A stretch of DNA of 64,000 nt from Rossellomorea pakistanensis (GTDB taxonomy: Bacteria; Bacillota; Bacilli; Bacillales; Bacillaceae_B): the NCBI RefSeq assembly GCF_016908495.1, contig NZ_JAFBDZ010000001.1:1-64000 (forward strand). Direction: 5' to 3'. Under the pieces are notes generated by a model. That model ran no database searches. It had not been told where the DNA came from and saw only the letters and a program-made list of their open reading frames with translations. The translations under genes were made by a program, and so were the position numbers. The first letter of the stretch is position 1; each line of letters opens with the position of its first letter. Below are positions 8,423 to 17,808 of the stretch, piece after piece.

Positions 8423-8890
8423 TTATTCGGTTGGACTATATGAAACGATTCCTTTGATTTTCCATTCTCCATCAACCATCGAAACTAACACATCATCGGG
8501 AATCCTATTTTCTGTTCCATTTACTTCCACTTTTGACTCAACACGTATGATATATTCCTTTTCTCCGGTCATTTGTGATTGAAGTTGTATAGGTACATCA
8601 TTTGTGGACTCGACCTTATCGACGGATAAGATTGAATAGGAATGAACCGTAAATCCCTGTTCGGTTTCCATCTGACGGAAAACTTCAATGATATCCTGTG
8701 GTGTTGCACCCAAAAAGTCGATATATTCTTCAGAGAGCAAAACTGTTGACTTTTCATAGTTGCCTTCAGAAAGGTGGCTGTAATACTGATCAACTATTTC
8801 TTCGGCCTCTTTACTATCGTTCATTCCGAAACATCCACTACAAACAAGCATGAAACCTAGCAAAATAGAAAATAAAGGTAGTTTTTTCAT
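8423..8890 (-). CDS. Small lipoprotein with DUF4878-like domain
   Basis: A 155-residue secreted lipoprotein. It has a short positive N-terminus, a hydrophobic stretch and a VCSGC lipobox around residue 20. The rest is a compact alpha-plus-beta domain (KEAEEIVDQYYSHLSEGNYE ... DGEWKIKGI) with the layout of DUF4878/NTF2-like lipoproteins. The ATG at 8890 has AGGAGG about 11 bases upstream; an in-frame GTG/ATG further up would give an unlikely 29-residue leader. The function is unknown; it is probably anchored on the outer face of the membrane. The next gene to the right (9040-9405) is on the same strand, 149 bp away. Confidence 0.75.
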   Translation of the reverse strand: MKKLPLFSILLGFMLVCSGCFGMNDSKEAEEIVDQYYSHLSEGNYEKSTVLLSEEYIDFLGATPQDIIEVFRQMETEQGFTVHSYSILSVDKVESTNDVPIQLQSQMTGEKEYIIRVESKVEVNGTENRIPDDVLVSMVDGEWKIKGIVSYSPTE

Positions 8891-9039
8891 TAATAGATTC
8901 TCCTCCTGATGCTGTTTCCTCTTTGTTTTCTTGAAAAATAGTGCAAACGAACCTCGTCGAAAGCATAGATATGACATTTTGTGGTCGTGAGAGCATAACT
9001 AATATATAGAAAAGCTTCCTGCAACGAACCATTCATTTG

Positions 9040-9405
9040 CTAACGCCAGCGCAATGCAATGAGTAGCCGGCAGCAATCCATATTAGCTACTTGTGAAGTA
9101 AATTCTAAGCGTAGGCTATCGGGATTGTATTGAACATCTACTTCTGACGTAACTCCTATAGAATAAATTAATCGCTTAACCTCCTCGATATCTGATGCCT
9201 GTGCAGCATACATTAATTTAGCGTCAAATTCCTTAGATTCAGATAGCTTGTTAAGGACTATGCTTGCTTCCTTCATCAATTTTTTAGATTCATTTGCCGA
9301 GTGATATAACAGATTTGGATCGACTTCTGGGTATTGGCGAATTGGGTCATAAGTGTTTGGGCGAATGAGGGGATAACCGTTTCGTGAACGATATAAATAA
9401 TCCAT
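9040..9405 (-). CDS. Small conserved Bacillus protein, YuzC-like from memory
   Basis: A 121-residue soluble protein without signal peptide or membrane segment. The N-terminal 30 residues are rich in Tyr, Pro and Arg (YLYRSRNGYPLIRP). A helical part (LLYHSANESKKLMKEASIVL) follows, then an AAQASDIEEVKRLI stretch and a C-terminal strand region ending in basic residues. The pattern resembles a Bacillus family I associate with YuzC, but I could not verify this and no function is established. The ATG at 9405 has AAAGGAGG upstream; the longer frame starting at 9438 begins before that site. A Tyr/Pro-rich N-terminus would suit a spore-associated protein, which is speculation. Confidence 0.6.
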   Translation of the reverse strand: MDYLYRSRNGYPLIRPNTYDPIRQYPEVDPNLLYHSANESKKLMKEASIVLNKLSESKEFDAKLMYAAQASDIEEVKRLIYSIGVTSEVDVQYNPDSLRLEFTSQVANMDCCRLLIALRWR

Positions 9406-9641
9406 GAACAGGATTTCCTCCTTTGAAACGACATACAATAAACTATATGCACAAATGCTTATCCCAGGGAACGAAAAAAGGATTTAGTTTGTAGTAGAGG
9501 GAATAAAGATTCACATGGTAGGGAGGAAATTTATAAATTATGTAGAATGGATATAGATACAGATCGAACTATTTTAGAAGCTTGGATTAAGTTTATATTT
9601 AGAGTTTTTTAATTCTAATAATAGAGAAAAGGATGAACATA

Positions 9642-10178
9642 ATGGATAAAAGACCAGAAAAAGATGAATATGCAGAGTATTATTCAACATACGTAAATTT
9701 AATTCCAGAAGGAGATATTATACATATTTTAAAGCAGCAAATAGAGGATACGAAGGAATTGCTAAGCGATATTTCAGAGGAACAAGAAAGTTTTAGATAC
9801 GCACCTGGTAAATGGAGCTTAAAAGAAGTGATTGGCCATATGGCAGACACGGAACGAATTATGGCGTGGCGTCTTCTATGCATTGCTAGAGGAGAAACGG
9901 AGTCACTGCCTGGTTTTGATGAGAATAGTTATGTCGAAAATGCTTCATTTGATTTACAATCAATGAATGAACTTCTTGAAAATCTTTATGCAGTCCGATT
10001 ATCCACCTTACATTTGCTTAAGGGTCTTCGAGAAGAAAAATGGCTGCGTAGAGGAATGGCTAATGGAACTGCTGTGTCTGTTCGAGGTCTAGTGAGTATC
10101 ATCGCTGGTCATGATCTGCATCACATTAAGATTATTAAGGAACGTTACCTTCAATCTGTCGATTATCCCGCAGTTTAA
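9642..10178 (+). CDS. DinB-family metal-dependent protein
   Basis: A 178-residue DinB/YfiT-type four-helix protein. The probable metal ligands are His66 (EVIGHMADTER), His157 and His161 (IAGHDLHHIKII), the H...HxxxH triad typical of the family. Members include bacillithiol- or mycothiol-dependent transferases, but many have no known reaction. The ATG at 9642 sits 9 bases behind AAAGG; an ATG three codons earlier is too close to it. It is flanked by non-coding sequence on both sides, so it is probably a single-gene unit. Confidence 0.8.
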   Translation: MDKRPEKDEYAEYYSTYVNLIPEGDIIHILKQQIEDTKELLSDISEEQESFRYAPGKWSLKEVIGHMADTERIMAWRLLCIARGETESLPGFDENSYVENASFDLQSMNELLENLYAVRLSTLHLLKGLREEKWLRRGMANGTAVSVRGLVSIIAGHDLHHIKIIKERYLQSVDYPAV

Positions 10179-10748
10179 GCTGAAATAATCTAGTGAAAGG
10201 GACATTTTTAATTACTCTTGTGAATAGAAAACAATGTTTGAATGGTTCATTTTAAAGAGTAAACAGCTAATCAAAAAAAGGAAACACACCTGATTACTCA
10301 TATGGCGTGAAATTAGATTCTTGTGCATTTACAAGTCGATAAGGTGCATAAAATCAAAAAGTTGTGTATCTTGACATTCGAGTCAAGGATAATAATGATT
10401 CTCCTTAGCATGGACTGAACTGGAATGAGTAATTGTATGAATTTTAAAGGGAAAACAATGAATTTATGACACTTTTTCGATCAGTGCAAATCTTTTTCAT
10501 GTAGTGTAGTAGGAAATTGGGATATCTAAATAGAGAGAAATCCAGAAAAATTAAAAATGGAAACGTGATTTATCCTATTTCTAAAATCAAATGATCCGTC
10601 GGATAGGTTAAATATCGACTTATAAGAGAGCCCCAAAACCATATAAAAAAGCAACGAAATGGACAGCAGTTAAGTCAGTCGAACTCCTTGTTTTTCCCCT
10701 TCAAGTAAACCCGGTGATATAGTAGAACAGTGTAAAATTTTTATCTTG
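10179..10748. other. 570-bp gap filled mostly by a dispersed repeat
   Basis: No gene with a ribosome binding site is visible. Most of the stretch is copy C of the dispersed repeat (10315-10640). The remaining edges (10179-10314 and 10641-10748) show nothing I can name. Confidence 0.6.
10315..10640. repeat. Dispersed intergenic repeat, full copy C
   Basis: This is colinear with 5228-5558 over its whole length, with an estimated 80 percent identity by eye and small indels. GTGCAT-type words sit at 10323, 10344 and 10364 (21 and 20 bp apart). The closing hairpin seen in copies A and B has decayed here (GTCGGATA ... TATCGAC). It is in the same orientation as copy B. Confidence 0.8.
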
Positions 10749-11642
10749 TTATTTGCTAGAAATCGTCCTGTTATATGCCTTTTTCCGTTGATAGGTAGAT
10801 AGAATGACTCCTCCAACTATAAATAGAGAACCGATTATTTCTACACCTGTAATAGGTTTAGATAATAATATAAAGCCAACAATCATGGCTACAAAAGGCT
10901 CTAAATTAGATAGAATGGATGCCTTAGATGCATCAACATGTCGAATGTTATTATTCCACATCAGGGTAGCAATACCGTGTACAACAATGGCAGTTCCCAT
11001 TAAAAAAGCCCAATCAGCCATATCAACGCTGATTCGTAAGGGAGTGTCCAGGGTAAAAGCAAACGGGATCGATAGTATAAAGCCAACGATATTCGAATAT
11101 AAAGTTATCGTAAGTGGATCTATTCTATGAGAGAGCAGCCTAGTCATAATAATCATAATAGCAAATGTGACCATCGTAACAACAATCCATATAAGACCTT
11201 TGTCAATATGTAAAGAAGAAAGATTCCCTTTTGTCACAACAAAATAGATTCCTATGATGGCAAGAGTAGACCCCGTTAACATGCGTATGGTTATTTTTTC
11301 CTTCAAAAATATGGCAGCTAAAAAGCCAGTTATAATTGGAGTCGTGGCTAAAATTAACGCAGATGTTGTTGGGTCAGCCGTTTGTAATCCAACAAAAAAA
11401 GACCATTGGTTAATAAATACACCAACAACCCCGAGAAAAAAGATGGCAAGTAAATCTGATTTTTTTAATCGTTTAAAATGTTTTTTATAGGTAGCTAGGC
11501 CGATTAAAAATAGTACAATAAACAAAAGCCTTAGTAGTGTTAACAGAGCAGGGGAGAAATCTTGAACTAATATCTTTCCAAATACGAAGTTGCTTCCCCA
11601 AACGACTACACAAATAGTCAACCAGAAATATGCTTTTAACAT
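10749..11642 (-). CDS. DMT-superfamily (EamA) transporter
   Basis: A 297-residue inner-membrane protein with ten hydrophobic segments arranged as two EamA repeats (about 5-137 and 148-287). It shows the family markers WGSNFVFGK near the N-terminus and the EPF..P-type stretch SNLEPFVAMIVGFILL in the second repeat. AAGGA lies 11 bases ahead of the ATG. EamA proteins export amino acids, metabolites or drugs; the substrate is not evident. It is divergent from the ATPase gene at 11794. Confidence 0.85.
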   Translation of the reverse strand: MLKAYFWLTICVVVWGSNFVFGKILVQDFSPALLTLLRLLFIVLFLIGLATYKKHFKRLKKSDLLAIFFLGVVGVFINQWSFFVGLQTADPTTSALILATTPIITGFLAAIFLKEKITIRMLTGSTLAIIGIYFVVTKGNLSSLHIDKGLIWIVVTMVTFAIMIIMTRLLSHRIDPLTITLYSNIVGFILSIPFAFTLDTPLRISVDMADWAFLMGTAIVVHGIATLMWNNNIRHVDASKASILSNLEPFVAMIVGFILLSKPITGVEIIGSLFIVGGVILSTYQRKKAYNRTISSK

Positions 11643-11793
11643 AAATCACCATTTCCTTTATCAAAATGCCAACTGTTTCATTCTATTAATTATTTTTTCT
11701 ATACTATCATGTCTTGTATTATTATGCTATTAAATCGAATGGTTTGCAGCGAATGAATAAGAAGGGAAACCCTTTATCAAGGAGGAAAAAGCG

Positions 11794-12576
11794 TTGATTT
11801 TAAAATCCATTCATTTTAAAAAGCCCTACAATCAACAGGAATATCCCTTTTTTCTACCTCTATTTCAAAGCTTTCAATCCATGACATTTACAAAACCGGT
11901 TACGATTCTTGTCGGTGAAAATGGGACAGGGAAATCAACATTGCTCAGGAGCGTTGCTTATGCTGCAAACTCCATTAGTATTGGTTCTACTGATCAGTAT
12001 AATGAAATAAAACCATTGGCAAGTTCATTAAAATTAACTTGGAGTATTCGTTCAATGACTGGTTTCTTTTTAAACTCAGAGGACTTTGTCAATTATGTGA
12101 AGAGACTGACTGGAATGCGTGAGGAAGCAAAAAGGAATCTAGTTGAAATAGAGAAGGAGTATCAAAATAAATCATTATACGCAAAAAATCTAGCTTCCAT
12201 GCCACATAACCGTACATTGGGTGAACTAGAGCATTTGTATGAGGATGGATTAGAATTTAGGTCCCATGGGGAAAGGTACTTACATTTTTTTCAGTCTCGA
12301 TTCAAGCCAAATGGCTTATATATTTTAGATGAGCCTGAAGTACCTTTATCACCAATGAAGCAGCTCACGTTTATCTCTATGTTAAAAGAAATGGTCAATG
12401 AAAATGCGCAATTTATTATTGCAACACACTCTCCAATGCTTATGGCGGTCCCGGATGCGGAAATCATTAGTTTGGACACACTTCCACCAGAAAAGACCAG
12501 ATTTGAGGATTTAGAGCATGTACAAGTAACGAGGTCTTTCTTGGAAAATCCTAACCGGTATTTGCGATATTTGTAG
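11794..12576 (+). CDS. Stand-alone ABC-type ATPase (COG3910-like)
   Basis: A 260-residue soluble ATPase of the SMC/ABC class. Walker A is at residues 41-49 (GENGTGKST), an ABC-signature-like SHGER lies near 157, Walker B is ILDEPE (177-182) and the switch His is 212 (ATHSP). There is no membrane partner and no coiled-coil arm. This layout matches the compact COG3910 predicted ATPases, whose role is unknown. The start is TTG with AAGGAGG upstream. The next gene (epimerase, 12634) follows after 57 bp and may be co-transcribed. DNA- or RNA-linked functions are possible but not shown. Confidence 0.75.
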   Translation: MILKSIHFKKPYNQQEYPFFLPLFQSFQSMTFTKPVTILVGENGTGKSTLLRSVAYAANSISIGSTDQYNEIKPLASSLKLTWSIRSMTGFFLNSEDFVNYVKRLTGMREEAKRNLVEIEKEYQNKSLYAKNLASMPHNRTLGELEHLYEDGLEFRSHGERYLHFFQSRFKPNGLYILDEPEVPLSPMKQLTFISMLKEMVNENAQFIIATHSPMLMAVPDAEIISLDTLPPEKTRFEDLEHVQVTRSFLENPNRYLRYL

Positions 12577-12633
12577 GAGATTGCTTGTTGGAATGGCCTT
12601 TTTATGTCGATATCTGAAATGAGGGGGATGAAT

Positions 12634-13548
12634 ATGGTTAAGATCTTAATCATGGGTGGAACACAATTTGTTAGTAAAGCATTAGCCCAGTATTTAATAA
12701 CTAAAGGGCATCAAGTTGATATTTTTACTAGAGGCCACAAGGAGATTGAGTTTAGTGGCATTCATCAACATTTAAAGGGAGATAGGAACTTAACTGAGGA
12801 TATACGTGAAAATCTTTCTGGAAAAACATATGAATATATATTTGATATAAATGCCTACACCAAAGTTCAAATAAAAAAAGTAGTAGATCATTTAAATCTA
12901 CGTCAGTTAAAGCGCTATATCTTTTGTAGTTCTGGAGCTGTTTATGCACCCTCAGAAAAGCTGGTTCCTGAGACATTTATAAAAGAAGAGCATCCAATTT
13001 GGGGCGCATATGGAGTAAATAAAAAGGAAGCAGAGGATTATTTATTTCACTTGCATAGTGAAATGGATTTTCCGATGACAATCTTTAGGCCATCCTATAT
13101 ATATGGAGGAGGGAATAATCATTACAGAGAATCCTATTTCTTTGACAGAATAGAGAAAGGGTTGTCGATTCCGCTTCCAGAAGGTAATTGTCAGGTACAG
13201 TTTGTTCATATATCAGATGTGGTCCGAATGATGGCGAGTGTTTTGTATAACGAACATTCAAATGGGGAGGCCTATAATTTAACCTATTCTGAATCTGTGT
13301 CCTGGGAGAATCTTCTAGAAACAGTAGAGAGGGTAATGGAGAAAAAAGCAGTTGATAGAGAAAGGGAAGACTGTTTAAATGGAAGCACTATGGATGTAAA
13401 GGAGCGAAAATTTCCATTTCCAAATGTAACCTACCTTCTCGAAAATAATAAAAGCATTGAGCATGGATTGTTCTCTCCTGAAATCGATTTAGTAACAGGT
13501 TTAGATGAGGCTTATCAAGATCATATTAAAAGACGAAATACGATATAA
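12634..13548 (+). CDS. NAD-dependent epimerase/dehydratase (extended SDR)
   Basis: A 304-residue short-chain dehydrogenase of the extended type. The nucleotide-binding motif at the very N-terminus is GGTQFVSKAL, the divergent GG-x-F form found in isoflavone-reductase- or CSP41-like members. The active-site pair is Y-GVN-K following SSGAVYAP. The ATG at 12634 has GAGGGG about 7 bases upstream; three earlier in-frame ATGs sit before or on that site. The substrate is probably a nucleotide sugar or related compound, not determinable here. It ends in front of a strong bidirectional terminator. Confidence 0.8.
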   Translation: MVKILIMGGTQFVSKALAQYLITKGHQVDIFTRGHKEIEFSGIHQHLKGDRNLTEDIRENLSGKTYEYIFDINAYTKVQIKKVVDHLNLRQLKRYIFCSSGAVYAPSEKLVPETFIKEEHPIWGAYGVNKKEAEDYLFHLHSEMDFPMTIFRPSYIYGGGNNHYRESYFFDRIEKGLSIPLPEGNCQVQFVHISDVVRMMASVLYNEHSNGEAYNLTYSESVSWENLLETVERVMEKKAVDREREDCLNGSTMDVKERKFPFPNVTYLLENNKSIEHGLFSPEIDLVTGLDEAYQDHIKRRNTI

Positions 13549-13590
13549 AATGATTATTAAGGCTGATACTTTCATCATGTATGCATGAAT

Positions 13591-13642
13591 AAAAAAAGTA
13601 ACCCATTCTGGAACGCAAATGCAGGAAAGGGTTACTTTTTTA
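13591..13642. terminator. Bidirectional terminator
   Basis: AAAAAAAGTAACCC pairs with GGGTTACTTTTTTA. A and T runs flank both sides, so it can end transcription of the epimerase gene on the plus strand and the ROK gene on the minus strand. Confidence 0.85.
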
Positions 13643-13664
13643 TTCTATATGTTTCAAGAGTAGC

Positions 13665-14873
13665 TTATTCTGCAGCTTGATAGAAATGTTTTAGGATCAA
13701 AACCGAGGCTCCAATCGCAGAAGCGTCTTTTCCAAGCTTAGAAAAGACAATTGGGGTGTTTTTCGCTTCTTCTGTTAATCCTCTACTTTTTATGGCTTCT
13801 TTAATAGGTTCCAAAATAAAGTCACCTGCTTGCGCTACTCCACCCCCTAAGATAATTCGTTCTGGGTTCACCATATGAATTAAATTCGTGATTCCAATTC
13901 CAAGGTATCTACCTGTTTGATTTAGCAGCTCAATGCTAAAGGGATCGCCTTGTTTAGCAGCTTCATGGATCATTGCACCGTCGATACGTTCTAGCTCTCC
14001 AGCAACAAGCTCAATCATTTTCGAAGCTCTCCCGGTTTTCAGAGATTTTATCGCATTTTCAGTAATCGCTGGTCCAGCGGCTAATGCCTGTAAACAACCA
14101 TAATTGCCGCAGCTGCAAAGTGGACCAGATAGATCGATGGTCATATGTCCAATTTCACCAGCAATGAAATGTTCCCCTTGGTATAGTTCCCCGTTTATTG
14201 TGATACCCGCTCCAATTCCATTACCGACATTGATTCCAACAAGCGTTGAAACTTGATTTCCATTTCCTATCCATGATTCTCCAAGTGTCATGGTTTTGGC
14301 ATCGTTTTCAACCTTCACAAGCATCTCAAATTCAGACTCTAATTCAGATTTAATGGGAATATTGTAAGTGTCGAAGAAGGGTGCATACAAGGAAACGCCT
14401 GTATCGGTATTAACAATCCCATGCATTCCAACTCCAATGCCTAAGAATGTTCTATTCGAGTGTTCGTTTTTGTTTAATAAATTTGTTATCCCTGTTTTCA
14501 TTGTTGTTAGTAATTCATTGGCATTTGGCATTTCTAAGGAGATTTTATCAACTGGGAAGCCGTGTAAATTGGTTACTACAAACTTCATCTCAAATTTTCC
14601 TACATCAATCCCGATAATGAAAAATTGGTCCGTTCGAATTTCTAGATATGTCGGTTTTCGACCTCCATGGGATTCTCCTTGAGTCGCCTCGAGAACAAAT
14701 TGGTCGTCGATTAATTCTTTAACAATATTTCCGACAGTAGGGGGGGTGAGCTTTGTTTGTTTCGCAATTTCTGCACGTGAAATCGGGGCTTTTTCCCGTA
14801 TCATATTTAAGACAATAGAACGATTGAGCGATTTCATTAACTGAAAGCTACCTCGTTTATAATCATTAGACAA
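13665..14873 (-). CDS. ROK-family (XylR/NagC-like) transcriptional repressor
   Basis: A protein of about 402 residues. The N-terminal winged helix (about 10-70, ISRAEIAKQTKLTPPTVGNIV) is fused to a ROK sugar-kinase-like domain. The ATP-site motif IGIDVGKFEMKFV, the GVGMHGIVN loop and the zinc-binding set GEIGH ... CSCGNYGC are all intact. The likely start is TTG at 14873, 8 bases behind GGAGG; an ATG two codons earlier lies only 2 bases from that site. It is divergent from the galactoside ABC operon, so it most probably represses that operon until a galactoside or related sugar binds. Confidence 0.85.
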   Translation of the reverse strand: MSNDYKRGSFQLMKSLNRSIVLNMIREKAPISRAEIAKQTKLTPPTVGNIVKELIDDQFVLEATQGESHGGRKPTYLEIRTDQFFIIGIDVGKFEMKFVVTNLHGFPVDKISLEMPNANELLTTMKTGITNLLNKNEHSNRTFLGIGVGMHGIVNTDTGVSLYAPFFDTYNIPIKSELESEFEMLVKVENDAKTMTLGESWIGNGNQVSTLVGINVGNGIGAGITINGELYQGEHFIAGEIGHMTIDLSGPLCSCGNYGCLQALAAGPAITENAIKSLKTGRASKMIELVAGELERIDGAMIHEAAKQGDPFSIELLNQTGRYLGIGITNLIHMVNPERIILGGGVAQAGDFILEPIKEAIKSRGLTEEAKNTPIVFSKLGKDASAIGASVLILKHFYQAAE

Positions 14874-15192
14874 TATCATATCCTCCGATCGTCTAGTTCA
14901 ATAGTGCTGGATTAAGAAAATCCTTATTTTCGAATAGGTTTAAGAAAAGAATACACAATAATTCTTTTTCTCTCAATCATTTTCCATGAATTAAGTAAAT
15001 TAAATTGATTAATAAAAATTCTGAAAATTGTATTGATTCGGGTTTTAGCCCGTGTTAATCTGTATTAAACAAACTTTTTTCAACTTTTCAGAAACGTTTC
15101 TACAAAATCACTCATGAGAAGGAGGTTAATTTAGATACTTAATAATTTATTTTAATTAAGTTAAAGGGTGAATTTGAATGGGAGGTCATAGC
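14874..15192. promoter_or_regulatory. Divergent control region of the galactoside locus
   Basis: About 320 bp between the ROK gene and the sugar-binding protein. It contains a perfect 12-bp palindrome at 15090-15101 (AGAAACGTTTCT, centred on CG as in LacI/CcpA-type sites). AT-rich TTAATTAAGTTAA-like words near 15150-15163 and a similar run at 14990-15020 resemble XylR/ROK half sites. No exact catabolite-response element is present. Which site serves which regulator is inference. Confidence 0.5.
15090..15101. promoter_or_regulatory. 12-bp palindrome AGAAACGTTTCT
   Basis: A perfect palindrome with central CG, about 90 bp upstream of the binding-protein gene. It resembles LacI-family sites but departs from the catabolite-response consensus at the outer positions, so it could be a weak CcpA site or the site of an unlinked LacI-type regulator. 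Confidence 0.45.
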
Positions 15193-16632
15193 ATGAAGAA
15201 GATCTTTGTCTTGTTAATGGTGTTATCCATGATTGGAGCTCTATTTTTAAGTGGATGTCAAAGTGAAAACTCGGGTGGGTCTAAAGATCAAGTGACATTA
15301 GATGTAACCGTAAGGTGGGTGACTGCTGCTGACATCATTGAAAATGAAATTGTCCCCGCTTTTGAAAAGGAGAATCCCGATATTAATATTGAAATTCAAA
15401 AAAGCTTTAACACAAGTTACACCCAATCACTCCAAGCAGCTGTGAATGGAGGGAATCTTCCAGATATTTTTGCATCCCATCCAAGTCTTCCAGTAAATAA
15501 ATTATACGATCTGGGTGTTCTCCATAAGCTCGATGATGTAATTGGTGATCGTAAAGATGAATTTGAAGAAGGAACTTGGACAAAGGGAAGCACTGTGATG
15601 GAGGATGGGAGCATTTATGCCTTTCCTTTAATGACTGGGCATAAAGACTCCTTCGTGATGTATTACAATAAGGATGTTTTAAAGCAAGCAGGTTTAAGTG
15701 AAGAAGATGTTCCGAAATCATGGGAGGAGCTATTGAAGGTTTCAAAAGAAATTACTGAAAAAACAGATGCATACGGTGTTGTCGTCGGTATGAAAACCCC
15801 TTGGGTAGCAGAGGGAGCATTAACTCAAATGGCTTCAGCGATTACTCCAGAGGTTATGCCGGCAATCTATTACGACCCAAAAAATGGTGAATATTACTAC
15901 CACACAAAAGGTACGATTCAATCGATTGAGTTTTTCAAAAAAATGGAAGAGGAAAAAGTGTTACACCCTAATAGTTTAACGTTAGATCCTCCTGAAGCTC
16001 CAGCCGTTTTTGCAGGTGGTCAAGCTGCATTCTTATTTGATGGAGCATGGACAGGATCAAATTTAGTAAAGGATGGTTTTGAAAACTTTGGAAGCGCATT
16101 GGTCCCAACAAAAGATGGGAAAGAGCAGTACTTAGGGTTCCAAGGAAATTTGGCTGCAGGGCTTCTTGTTAATAAAGAAACAGAACATTATGAAGAGGCA
16201 AAAATATTTCTTCAATATTTGATGGATAAAGGGTATGAAGAATTAGTGAAAAATGGATCTCAATTTTCTCCAATTCCAAAAATTAATGAAAAACATAAGC
16301 CTGACAACGTAGTAGGAGATACATTCCAATTGCAATTTGATACCTTCATTCCTGCACCGAATCCGGTCGATCAGAATGAAAATGCACCTGCTGTAACAGC
16401 TGAAATGAGTGGGAAAGGCCCTCAAGAAACGGTTGGAGATTTACTCGTTGGCTATTTAACAGGACAAATAACGGATTTAGAGGGAGCTTTACAGAAAATG
16501 TCTGAAGGTAAGAATAAAGCATTTAAAGAGGCGGTTAAAAAAGTCCAAGAAGATGGCAGCGATATTGATCAATCTGCATGGAAATTTGAAGATTGGAAAC
16601 CATTCGAGCCTTATGTAAAAAAAGAACAATAG
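15193..16632 (+). CDS. Sugar ABC transporter, substrate-binding lipoprotein
   Basis: A 479-residue family 1 extracellular solute-binding protein anchored on the cell surface. It has a signal peptide with an LSGC lipobox (Cys about 22) and then the two-lobed binding domain (VTVRWVTAADIIENEIVPAFE ... AFPLMTGHKDSFVMYYNKDVLKQAGL). The ATG at 15193 has GGGAGG upstream; an ATG five codons earlier overlaps that site. It is the first gene of the galactoside locus and probably binds a beta-galactoside or galacto-oligosaccharide that the downstream GH35 enzyme cuts. A hairpin at 16721-16812 separates it from the permeases, which fits its usual excess over them. Confidence 0.9.
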   Translation: MKKIFVLLMVLSMIGALFLSGCQSENSGGSKDQVTLDVTVRWVTAADIIENEIVPAFEKENPDINIEIQKSFNTSYTQSLQAAVNGGNLPDIFASHPSLPVNKLYDLGVLHKLDDVIGDRKDEFEEGTWTKGSTVMEDGSIYAFPLMTGHKDSFVMYYNKDVLKQAGLSEEDVPKSWEELLKVSKEITEKTDAYGVVVGMKTPWVAEGALTQMASAITPEVMPAIYYDPKNGEYYYHTKGTIQSIEFFKKMEEEKVLHPNSLTLDPPEAPAVFAGGQAAFLFDGAWTGSNLVKDGFENFGSALVPTKDGKEQYLGFQGNLAAGLLVNKETEHYEEAKIFLQYLMDKGYEELVKNGSQFSPIPKINEKHKPDNVVGDTFQLQFDTFIPAPNPVDQNENAPAVTAEMSGKGPQETVGDLLVGYLTGQITDLEGALQKMSEGKNKAFKEAVKKVQEDGSDIDQSAWKFEDWKPFEPYVKKEQ

Positions 16633-16720
16633 AAATCTTTGGTTGTTTCTACACAAAGGCTGTGGATATAAGCTGTATTTTGTCTAAAATGATGCAGTGC
16701 ATACATGAACAGTAACTTTT

Positions 16721-16812
16721 AGAAGCTGTTTCAAAATCAAGGGTCAGAATTAACTACTTTAACTTTAGTTCACAATCATTGTGTTTTTCTGAACTCCATT
16801 GGAACAGCTTCT
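16721..16812. repeat. Two-armed palindromic element, copy 3, between binding protein and permeases
   Basis: The outer arms AGAAGCTGTT and AACAGCTTCT enclose an inner TCAGAA / TTCTGA arm. It occupies the gap between the binding-protein and permease genes. By analogy with mal-type operons it may protect the upstream mRNA or partly end transcription, leaving fewer permease transcripts. No U run follows the stem directly. Confidence 0.7.
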
Positions 16813-16838
16813 TCCCCCTTAAATAGGAGGTCTTTAAA

Positions 16839-17792
16839 ATGGCTGAAGCAGTTAAGAAAACGAATAGTGTTAGTCATCTGCAAAAGAATAGTGTTAGTCG
16901 TCTACATAGAAAGAGACAGCTATGGGCGTTTGTCTTTATTTTTCCTCAATTACTATTTTTTATTGTTTTTACAATCTACCCAATTATCATGAGCTATGTC
17001 TATTCGCTCTATGATTGGCCAGGAATCGGTGCTCTGGATGATTTTGTCGGAATCGATAATTTTATGCGTGCATTACAGGATCCAAGCTTTTGGAATGCCT
17101 TTAAGAATACTTTCATCTATATGGTCGGCGTAACGGTTTTATTGCTGCCTACTAGTTTGTTAGTGGCGATGCTTTTAAATAATGTTTTAAAAAGAAGCTC
17201 CGTTTTTTACAGAACGATCTTCTTTTTACCAGTAGTCACCACTACAGCAATCATCGGGATCGTCATGAGAAAGGTGTTTGGATCTGGTGGAATATTTGAC
17301 GAAATATTAATGACCTTAAATATTATCGATGCCCCCTTTCCGTGGCTAGGGTCACCAGTGACAGCCATGATTATTGTCATTGTTGTAGGAGCTTGGAAAT
17401 TCTTTGGAATGATGATGGTGTATTGGCTTGCGGGGCTACAAACCTTACCGAAGGATGTGCTTGAAGCAGCAAGTATCGATGGCTGTAATACTTGGCAGAA
17501 ATTAAGGAATGTCATCATCCCCATTCTGATGCCAGTAGGGTTAGTGATTCTATTATTGTGTGTAACTAGCAGTCTTCATGTCTTTGATTTAGTGTTAACG
17601 CTGACAGGAGGGGGACCTTATTTCAGTACGGATGTAGTAGATTTATATATTTATCGTTATGCCTTTAACCCAGAGTCAGGTTTACCATCAATGGGCTATG
17701 CATCAGCAGCTGGTGTTGTGTTTGGTGTTGCTGTATTTGCTATTGTGCTAGTTATTGGATGGTTTACAAGAAGAGCGAAGGCAAGGATATAG
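16839..17792 (+). CDS. Sugar ABC transporter permease (MalF-like)
   Basis: A 317-residue inner-membrane permease with six membrane segments. The basic N-terminal tail is followed by FIFPQLLFFIVFTIYPII in TM1. The cytoplasmic EAA loop, contact site for the ATPase, reads EAASIDGCNTWQKLRNVIIP. TAGGAGG lies upstream of the ATG. It is the first of two permeases in the locus and pairs with the next gene. There is no ATPase gene nearby, so a shared MsmX-type subunit is expected. Confidence 0.9.
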   Translation: MAEAVKKTNSVSHLQKNSVSRLHRKRQLWAFVFIFPQLLFFIVFTIYPIIMSYVYSLYDWPGIGALDDFVGIDNFMRALQDPSFWNAFKNTFIYMVGVTVLLLPTSLLVAMLLNNVLKRSSVFYRTIFFLPVVTTTAIIGIVMRKVFGSGGIFDEILMTLNIIDAPFPWLGSPVTAMIIVIVVGAWKFFGMMMVYWLAGLQTLPKDVLEAASIDGCNTWQKLRNVIIPILMPVGLVILLLCVTSSLHVFDLVLTLTGGGPYFSTDVVDLYIYRYAFNPESGLPSMGYASAAGVVFGVAVFAIVLVIGWFTRRAKARI

Positions 17793-17808
17793 TGGGGAGG
17801 TACTTTAG

